From NCBI RefSeq assembly GCF_022829515.1, contig NZ_JAKSYL010000146.1, positions 62,001-126,000 on the forward strand: a DNA stretch of 64,000 bases. Direction: 5' to 3'. Source of the DNA: Methylobacterium sp. J-048 (GTDB taxonomy: Bacteria > Pseudomonadota > Alphaproteobacteria > Rhizobiales > Beijerinckiaceae). Below are positions 58,570 through 64,000 of the stretch, in pieces (position 1 is the first letter of the stretch; each line of letters opens with the position of its first letter). A program made the translations under genes and the position numbers. Below the pieces are notes generated by a model, which saw only the letters and a program-made list of their open reading frames with translations, did no database searches and was not told where the DNA came from.

Positions 58570-59099
58570 TTGGCTGGATTCTAGCAGCGCTCGGCGCAAT
58601 AGCTGTCGCCACCCTGAGCCGACTCTGCTCTGACGAGTTTAAGGCTTGGCGACCATGGATAACGAATTGGCTTATTGATCGAGCGGTCAGCCTACTTCCA
58701 GAGGAATTGCGGGACAGGTTTTCTGAGGAATGGCGCAGTCATATCGAAGAAACACCGGGCGATCTCGGAAAGCTTGTCGCGGCGGTTGGTTTTGCTTTCG
58801 CTTCAAGAAGGATGGGCAATAGGCCATCACTATTAGCTAGGGTATCGACAAATTATAAATCAATTACATCTAAGATCTATGAAAAGCAAATTCCAAGTTA
58901 TGAAAGGGCGCGACTGTCTGCGGCTTGGCTAAATACTATCGCTTCAGGAGTGGTGTCTGCTGGAAGTTGCGGATCTTTACTCGCGTGTCATTTTGCACCA
59001 GATCCGAAAATATCGGCATTACAAGTCATAACCATCACGATAACGGCCCTTGGACTAGGGGCAACTCTTCATCTGGTGGCCAGAGCACTAAGAAAATGA
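58560..59099 (+). CDS. Membrane protein partner of the PadR regulator
   Basis: The 179-aa product has an N-terminal helix (IGWILAALGAIAVATLS), a soluble part with LPEELRDRFSEEWRSHIEE, and C-terminal helices (LNTIASGVVSAGSCGSLLA, ITITALGLGATLHLVARAL). A similar LPxExRxRxxEEW motif recurs in small proteins next to PadR genes as I recall it, but the function is unknown. It is coupled to the PadR gene by a 10-base overlap and has low GC. Confidence 0.7.
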   Translation: MGVIGWILAALGAIAVATLSRLCSDEFKAWRPWITNWLIDRAVSLLPEELRDRFSEEWRSHIEETPGDLGKLVAAVGFAFASRRMGNRPSLLARVSTNYKSITSKIYEKQIPSYERARLSAAWLNTIASGVVSAGSCGSLLACHFAPDPKISALQVITITITALGLGATLHLVARALRK

Positions 59100-59114
59100 A
59101 AATAGCCGGTCGGG

Positions 59115-59405
59115 CTACTTCCCTTGAGCGAACACGGCATCCCGCAGGGGCACTACAGCTGGATCGATGGCTGGCACAGCATCGTCGGCCAAGCTCGCCT
59201 CCAGAGCGTCAACGAGCGCCTTGGCAACCTCCACGGGATTCTCGCGGAGCTGCAACCCGAGTTCCACCAGTTCGGCGATCATGCTGGACCTGGACGGTAT
59301 GCCTTCGAGGAGCCGCTGAGCGTCGATTCTGTTCAAGGTCTCGACGGTTAGGCTCACGCCGATCTGGCGGCGGGCGGCGTCAACGAAAGGGATCGAGCAG
59401 GGCAT
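59115..59405 (-). CDS. Ribbon-helix-helix-like protein
   Basis: The 96-aa product contains VSLTVETLNRIDAQRLLEG and SRSSMIAELVELGLQLREN, a pattern like an RHH DNA-binding domain. It may be an element regulator or an antitoxin-like protein; no toxin partner is clear. It overlaps the gene at 59354 by 52 bases. Confidence 0.55.
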   Translation of the reverse strand: MPCSIPFVDAARRQIGVSLTVETLNRIDAQRLLEGIPSRSSMIAELVELGLQLRENPVEVAKALVDALEASLADDAVPAIDPAVVPLRDAVFAQGK

Positions 59406-59698
59406 GGTTCGTTTTCAGGGGTTGTGATCGGTGTATCCCGACCAGATGGATGGATGGGGGCGGTCGGTGCGGCAGTTCTCAGTGTGGGATATTCCCATAC
59501 TGGTCCTGCGCTGCGAAATGCGGGCCGCTGGCGGTGTTCTTGTCCTCGGCCATTGTCCGGTGCTGGAAATGACCGATCGCCGTCCTGGGCCGAATTTGGG
59601 GCTTGGTGGGGCACTGTCAGATTGTCGGATAGTGACCGGGTGAGCCGGGTCAGCAACCGCAGTATCTGCCAATCCACAACATGGGCGTCGTGCGGCAT
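59354..59698 (-). CDS. Hypothetical element protein, 114 aa
   Basis: The first part (MPHDAHVVDWQILRLLTRLT) looks like a natural protein; the later part is proline- and arginine-rich. The ATG overlaps the TGA of the upstream gene (TGATG), which supports it. The overlap with the RHH-like gene lowers confidence. No family is recognised. Confidence 0.45.
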   Translation of the reverse strand: MPHDAHVVDWQILRLLTRLTRSLSDNLTVPHQAPNSAQDGDRSFPAPDNGRGQEHRQRPAFRSAGPVWEYPTLRTAAPTAPIHPSGRDTPITTPENEPCPARSLSLTPPAARSA

Positions 59699-60024
59699 CA
59701 GGCGGCCAGCCGGGCAGCCTGTCGGGCCTTAGCGTCGTCCCGGAGCCATTTCCCGACCACAGCGGCGAGGAACGCTTCTGCCTGAGCCTGGGCGGCTGTA
59801 TCGCTGGGATCGAGGTCGAGCGTCGCGTCGGTGATTCCGCGGTCCGGCAGCTTCGGCATGGTGATCGGCCGAGGGCCAGCCGGCGGAGGCTTGAGCCATT
59901 GCGTGCGATCCACGAGCGTGTGCTTCGGATCGAGTCGGCTTTGAAAATCGCGTCGGCGCGTCTCGTATTTGCGCCGGGGCAGGGGTGCGGTCGTCATGGT
60001 GATGTTCCTCGTGTTCGGGGTCAT
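59698..60024 (-). CDS. Hypothetical element protein, 108 aa
   Basis: The product is basic at the N-terminus and helical at the C-terminus (AEAFLAAVVGKWLRDDAKA). Both ends overlap neighbours by one or four bases, so the three genes are coupled. No family is recognised. Confidence 0.55.
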   Translation of the reverse strand: MTPNTRNITMTTAPLPRRKYETRRRDFQSRLDPKHTLVDRTQWLKPPPAGPRPITMPKLPDRGITDATLDLDPSDTAAQAQAEAFLAAVVGKWLRDDAKARQAARLAA

Positions 60025-60533
60025 TCGGCAGCGAGCAGCGCCCGCAAGTCAGGATCGCACTCGGACCAATCGGCACGAGTGGCAGAGGCGTTGAGCAACA
60101 GCCCTTCCAAGACGGATTGGAAGGCGGGCGCGGCACCGCCAGGCAGGTACGAAACCCGGTGCAGTAGGTCCGCTACCTCATGAGAGGGCACGTAATCGGG
60201 TGCACCCGCATCATCGCCAGAGTGGTACGCGTTGGGATGCGCCTCGATGATCGGCGGATCGGGTACGCGTTGGGGTGCACCGTCATCAGCACCAGCCGGG
60301 TACGGAAAGGGGTGCAGCCCGCGGTCCCGTTCGGCCCGGAGCTGATTTCGGCGGTGCCAGGACTTCACGGTGTTGGGGTTGAGATCGAGCAGCCGGACCA
60401 GTGCGGCCTTCGACTGCGACCGGGGCGTGGCGCCCTTGGCAGCGCGGCGATCCCTGGCACGAGCAGCACGGCGGGCTCGGTCGAGATCACGACCGGTCGG
60501 TGAGGTGGACGAAACGTCGTCGGCGTCGGGCAT
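60021..60533 (-). CDS. Element protein with HTH-like segment
   Basis: The 170-aa product has an HTH-like SQSKAALVRLLDLNPNTVKS followed by a basic WHRRNQL, then an acidic, proline-rich centre with two similar units (GADDGAPQRVP and GDDAGAPDYVP) and an LPGGAAPAFQSVLEGL end. It might control the element's own transcription. A TATAAT box lies upstream. Confidence 0.55.
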   Translation of the reverse strand: MPDADDVSSTSPTGRDLDRARRAARARDRRAAKGATPRSQSKAALVRLLDLNPNTVKSWHRRNQLRAERDRGLHPFPYPAGADDGAPQRVPDPPIIEAHPNAYHSGDDAGAPDYVPSHEVADLLHRVSYLPGGAAPAFQSVLEGLLLNASATRADWSECDPDLRALLAAE

Positions 60534-60930
60534 GAGGCATATCCCCTAGATCTGCAGGGGCCATTATACCACTATGTCACTGATATATATCGTAAATCTG
60601 TCTATTTCGCCGGTCTCGGAGCCCTGCTGGACACGGTCAGTCCGTGATCGAGGTCAGAGCCGATCCCGACCAGAGGTGAGACTGAGCCGAGGTGAGGGCC
60701 ACGAGCTGATCGAGGCGACGGCCATGAGGCCAGGACACCTAGAAGTTAGGCCTTGAGGTATAGCAAAGGCTAAGTCCGAGGTCCGGAAGAAAGGGATTGG
60801 GGGAGGAAGAGACAGGGAGGCTCCCTAGTACCTGTGGAACTAAACCGGAAAAATAATCAATGGAAACAACGACATGAGTCGCCGCGGACCGGACCCGTTT
60901 TCCGGCCGTTTTCGACGCCTCATCCGATCC
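60534..60930. other. Intergenic region of the element, with promoter and short repeats
   Basis: The 400 bases lie between the start of the gene at 60533 and the end of the replication-type gene at 60931. They contain a TATAAT box and three GAGGTSAG-like units (60650, 60673, 60689) at irregular spacing. No true iterons are seen. Confidence 0.4.
60563..60568 (-). promoter_or_regulatory. Candidate -10 box for the minus-strand gene cluster
   Basis: On the minus strand a perfect TATAAT lies 30 bases before the ATG at 60533. An upstream TTTACG is a possible -35, but its 22-base spacing is longer than the usual 16-19. Confidence 0.4.
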
Positions 60931-62250
60931 TCAGTGGCCTCCGATCAGGGGGGCTTTGCCGACCCGCTGGAGGTAGGCGTCATGCATCGCACCGCGCATC
61001 AGGGAGGCGTCAGACCCGGCCTTGGTGATCGCCGAGTCGTGCATCGGCAGGCTGACCACGCCGCGGTTCAGGCAAGCCGCTGCGGCGGCCGTCATGACCA
61101 TCGACTCCTCGTACTGGAGACGGATACCAGCTCCCGTGAACAGGGTGTCGCCGATGGGGGCGTGCTTCGCCTTCAGGGCCTCGAACAGGGCCTTGGCGCC
61201 GATCCTGTGGCCCTTGGCGATGGCATCCACCTCGGCCTGTGTCATGCGCGGCCCTCCGGCGTCGATCTGCGCCTTGGCCGCCTGGGAGGCGAGCCGGTAG
61301 CAGAACGCGAGCAGGGCCGACTGCTCGCCGCTGGCATTGATCAGGATTTGGGTCGCAAGTTTCGCCTCATCCCGGCCAAAAGTCGGGTGCGAGACCGCGT
61401 ACAGGTCGCCGTCGAAGTCCAGGCCGCTCAGGTGGTAGAGCATGCGAGGATGGCAGCCGGAGATATCGGGCTCGTCCACGGGGGCGCCGTCGATCCTGAG
61501 CTGCCCCCGGCGCTTCATCGTGCGGTTGCTGAGCGTCTGGTACGGCATCCCGTACAGGCGACCGCCGGCCTTCGTGGAGGCGTTGTATACCGCGTGCGCC
61601 TGATTGCGGCGCGGATCGTAGGCCCGGCCGTCGATCATCATCGGAGCGGTCTGGGTCCAGGCCACGTCCGGCGCGTCGAGTGAGACCACGATACCGCGCA
61701 TGGCCTCGTTCAGCCGTTCGATATGGCGGCGCCTGCGCTCCAGCTCGCGCGTATCCGGGACCGGCATCATCTGCCCGTCCGTGTCGCGCATCACGATGGG
61801 ATCGCGCAAGCCGTACACCAGGGCGACTTCGATCCCGATGAGATCGACAAGCTTCTGGGTGGGCCAGAACGTCGTCTGGATGCCCGAACCGCCTTCCATC
61901 GCCACGCCCTTGAGGACATGGATCCATCCGGCAGCGTGCAGGCTCTCCAGGGCGCCGCGAACGTGTTGATAGGTGTAGCCCCGGCCGACGATCCCGCTGC
62001 GCCTCACGTACCACTCCCTGCGCAGGGAAACGCTGATACGCTGCTCGGTGCCGGCCACGGACATGGCTTCCGCCAGGATAGACGCGACGGCGTGGTCACG
62101 GTCGCCGTTGCCGGTCCAGGGCAGGTCTCGGTGATCGCGGAAGCATCCCGGCACCGTCCACCGGAAAATCATCGGGATATCGCGCTTCGCCTCCGGATCA
62201 TCCCAGAGGCCTTGCGCGCCGTTATAGCATGTGCTAAGTTTCTTAAGCAT
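60931..62250 (-). CDS. Replication-type protein with polymerase-like motifs and winged-helix-like N-terminus
   Basis: The 439-aa product has a winged-helix-like stretch near residues 86-115 (RGYTYQHVRGALESLHAAGW, then IHVLKG). Its C-terminal half has motifs in the order of a family-A DNA polymerase palm: motif A-like VDEPDISGCHPRMLYHLSG (D262), motif B-like R293-x3-K297 in GRDEAKLATQILINA and motif C-like LPMHDSAI (H404-D405, in place of HDE). The remaining fold cannot be checked here. The protein is well placed to start replication of the element. No other replication gene is recognised. The function is inferred from motifs. Confidence 0.7.
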   Translation of the reverse strand: MLKKLSTCYNGAQGLWDDPEAKRDIPMIFRWTVPGCFRDHRDLPWTGNGDRDHAVASILAEAMSVAGTEQRISVSLRREWYVRRSGIVGRGYTYQHVRGALESLHAAGWIHVLKGVAMEGGSGIQTTFWPTQKLVDLIGIEVALVYGLRDPIVMRDTDGQMMPVPDTRELERRRRHIERLNEAMRGIVVSLDAPDVAWTQTAPMMIDGRAYDPRRNQAHAVYNASTKAGGRLYGMPYQTLSNRTMKRRGQLRIDGAPVDEPDISGCHPRMLYHLSGLDFDGDLYAVSHPTFGRDEAKLATQILINASGEQSALLAFCYRLASQAAKAQIDAGGPRMTQAEVDAIAKGHRIGAKALFEALKAKHAPIGDTLFTGAGIRLQYEESMVMTAAAAACLNRGVVSLPMHDSAITKAGSDASLMRGAMHDAYLQRVGKAPLIGGH

Positions 62251-62629
62251 ACAACGACTCAGCCCGGTCGTCCGTCAGCTCTCCTCAGTGAGACGGCGAC
62301 CGGGTGCCCCTTTTGGGCGGTAGTGGGTCTGCGATTTTTTCGCTTGAACCCTAATGACGATCCCTGTACGTTGGCAGGGTAATGAGAACTCCGTCTTCAT
62401 CGACGATCCGATGAATGCAACGGGCTGCCTACATTAGATTCGATCTGTAAGCAAATCGCCCTGGCTTGTCGCCGGGGACTCCAGTCACAGCTTTTGCCTA
62501 TGACGCTTACGAGACCTGCGCTGAGCGCGTAACAAACGCCGTTAAGCCGTTGTTGCATGACCTGGGCGCAGAGTGTTGTATCCAGAACACATAGCTGTGC
62601 CCTGGATGCATGGTAGGTATGTGTCCTGA
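62251..62629. other. Leader and intergenic region of the element
   Basis: The stretch between the tail gene and the replication-type gene contains the hairpin at 62263-62304, a short CCCC hairpin after it and a CCCTG-CAGGG hairpin at 62364-62381. No gene is recognised. On the minus strand it is the 5' region of the gene ending at 60931. Confidence 0.45.
62263..62304 (-). promoter_or_regulatory. Long hairpin in the leader of the replication-type gene
   Basis: CCCGGTCG and CCGTC pair with GACGG and CGACCGGG with a single bulge, giving a 13-bp stem and a 15-base loop. It sits 12 bases upstream of the ATG at 62250, so it may affect translation or the end of the upstream transcript. Confidence 0.55.
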
Positions 62630-63997
62630 TCAGGTCCAGGCTGGATTGAAGTCGTGGCCTCGTCGGTTCATCGCATCCTGGACATGACGCTGCACCTCAT
62701 CGGCGACGGCCTTGGGGTCCTGGGCGCCGTTGATGTGGTTCGTCACGGTCACGGTATGACCACCGCCACCCTGTCCTGCGCCACCACCACCTGACGCGCC
62801 AGCACTCTGTCTGATCGGAACGTTCTGGCCGAGACCGCCGCCACCTCTGGTAGGGGTCACGTCGATCTCGCCGAGACCCTGAGGCTTCCCGCCAGCGCCG
62901 ACGCCAGCACCACCCTGGCCGAGACCCGGAGGAGGAGCTGAAGCCGCCTGCGCCGCAGCTCTGGCGCGCGCCATCGGGTTGCGAGCGCCGCCGAGGGGCT
63001 GACCGTCCGACCCTAGGATCGCGTGGTAGTTCGAACCATTCTTCTCGCCGAAGCCCTGGCCGAACATGTACGGCTTGGAATGCACGCCGCGCGAGCCCTT
63101 GTACTGCTCCGCCACGTTCATGCCAATGATCTTGCCGGCCTCGTCCCGGATGTAGGATTGGAACACCCCGGCGTGATCGGTGCCAGCGCCCATCGTCCCG
63201 GTGCCGCCGCCGGCATAGCGTGACGACTGCGATCCGTTGCGGTTGAGGAAGGTGGCGACAGGGGTTCCCGGCTTCAGGTTTCCGGCTTCTGCGCCTTCGC
63301 CCTTGCGCCAGTCCAAAACCGACCCTGATGCGCCGACCGCCGCCTTGGCGAGGCTCACGCATTGCTCATTCACAACCTGACCGGAACGGCGCAGTTGCTG
63401 CATTTGGGCGAGAACCTGACCGGACGTGCCACCGACACCTGAGCCGACGACGCCATCAACCGTTGAGCCGCCGGCCGGGGCATCCTGAGCGCCACCCTGA
63501 GCCATAGCACCACGCGCACGGGCCATCGCACCCGGATTGTGCTTTAGCCCCTCCCACGCACCGAGACCCTGATTGCGTGCGATCCACCGCGCCATGCGGT
63601 CCTGCATGGCTTGGTCGAAGATCGCGTTCCCTGGGATGTTCATCGCCTTTTGAGCCGCCCGCATCGTCCGGCCGACGATCTGGTAGCGGCCGAGGGCCGA
63701 CGATGTTCCGTGCCGCGCCTTAACCTGACGGCCGAACGCGAATGCCTCGTCGAGCGACATGGCGGAGACCGGCTTGGAGGGCGTGCCGTACTTCCCGTTT
63801 CCGAGCACGGCGTCGTATCCGGCCCGGCCGCTCTCGGTGCCCGCAATCGCGTCGAGCATCTGAGCGGATGCCGCAGAGTTGGCAGGGTTGCTTGAGGCCG
63901 AACCGCCACCGCCAATGATTCCATTGCGGCGCATCCCGGTATCGCCAAGCGGACCGCCCGATGATCCGCCACCGCCGTTGCCGACCGCGCCAGACAT
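62630..63997 (-). CDS. Phage tail protein with lysozyme-like and NlpC/P60-like domains, possibly partial
   Basis: The 455-aa product has a glycine-rich start, a lysozyme-like or glucosaminidase-like region (AGTESGRAGYDAVLGNGKYG with E55, and SALGRYQIVGRT), then a cysteine-histidine pair (C213 in NEQCVSLAK, H275 in TDHAGVF) like an NlpC/P60 or BPSL0067 amidase fold. It ends with a typical tape-measure-like tail (VTVTNHINGAQDPKAVADEV). It would puncture the cell wall on infection. It reaches the window end and may be the C-terminal part of a longer gene. Confidence 0.75.
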   Translation of the reverse strand: MSGAVGNGGGGSSGGPLGDTGMRRNGIIGGGGSASSNPANSAASAQMLDAIAGTESGRAGYDAVLGNGKYGTPSKPVSAMSLDEAFAFGRQVKARHGTSSALGRYQIVGRTMRAAQKAMNIPGNAIFDQAMQDRMARWIARNQGLGAWEGLKHNPGAMARARGAMAQGGAQDAPAGGSTVDGVVGSGVGGTSGQVLAQMQQLRRSGQVVNEQCVSLAKAAVGASGSVLDWRKGEGAEAGNLKPGTPVATFLNRNGSQSSRYAGGGTGTMGAGTDHAGVFQSYIRDEAGKIIGMNVAEQYKGSRGVHSKPYMFGQGFGEKNGSNYHAILGSDGQPLGGARNPMARARAAAQAASAPPPGLGQGGAGVGAGGKPQGLGEIDVTPTRGGGGLGQNVPIRQSAGASGGGGAGQGGGGHTVTVTNHINGAQDPKAVADEVQRHVQDAMNRRGHDFNPAWT

Positions 63998-64000
63998 GAC

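Noticed and set aside
59431..59643. Plus-strand 70-codon frame (MYPDQMDGWGRSVRQF...)
   Set aside because: The minus-strand frame at 59354-59698 is linked to its upstream neighbour by a TGATG overlap, which is stronger evidence; the plus frame has no ribosome-binding site.
60650..60697. Three GAGGTSAG-like units as possible iterons
   Set aside because: The spacing is irregular (23 and 16 bases) and the units are short and purine-rich, so they do not look like a true origin array.

Overview
The window is high-GC DNA from an alphaproteobacterium. The closest fit is Methylobacterium or a near relative in the Rhizobiales. This rests on gene content and order: a HIG1-domain protein, cobalamin adenosyltransferase, etfB, etfA and hbd run in the Rhizobiales order; there is a TIGR02302/DUF4175 protein, a DUF2852 protein, an intracellular PHB depolymerase, and many orphan periplasmic binding proteins. 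It is an inference from recognised families, not a database match.

Layout. 1-1600: the start of an RluD-type pseudouridine synthase, tRNA-Glu and small unknown genes. 1609-7411 (minus strand): a tightly coupled module of a periplasmic binding protein, a sensor histidine kinase, a stand-alone receiver and a receiver-adenylate cyclase, followed by a second binding protein; no ABC permease or ATPase accompanies it. 7550-12132 (minus): a TonB-dependent receptor, a PepSY membrane protein and two small DUF2946-like proteins, probably a metal or siderophore uptake locus. 12293-13890: a secreted trypsin-like protease and a glycine-zipper protein. 14354-14685: tRNA-Gln and tRNA-Ser. 14865-18868: a TPR/O-GlcNAc-transferase-like enzyme next to flagellin. 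18936-21254: tex. 23022-26803: opgG-opgH for osmoregulated periplasmic glucans. 26962-28486: hpf, ptsN and a secreted cysteine protein. 29455-32086: ftsX-ftsE and a divergent zinc-ribbon membrane protein. 32542-34726: two tandem AraC paralogues. 34804-38357: a glycosyltransferase, a thioredoxin, a TetR regulator and a DUF2852 protein. 38413-40098: a chemoreceptor. 40698-45302: upp, a LivK-like binding protein, a quinone oxidoreductase and hbd. 45493-49121: etfAB, cobalamin adenosyltransferase, PagL and HIG1. 49262-53270: TIGR02302 and phaZ. 54488-55335: maf-yacG.

At 55441 lies tRNA-Phe, followed 83 bases later by a tyrosine integrase, and from there to the end of the window the content is a mobile element, probably a prophage. 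It carries a PadR regulator with a membrane partner, a four-gene minus-strand cluster of small proteins with HTH-like and RHH-like segments, a replication-type protein at 60931-62250 that carries motifs resembling a family-A DNA polymerase palm behind a winged-helix-like N-terminus, and a tail protein with two cell-wall hydrolase-like domains that reaches the window end. The second att site is not in the window.

The strongest candidates for something undescribed are the binding protein/kinase/cyclase operon (1609-7411) and the polymerase-like protein with its leader hairpin (60931-62304). Many intergenic gaps hold no recognisable feature; those longer than about 300 bases are listed. Two copies of a 37-bp palindromic repeat lie at 17064 and 42742.
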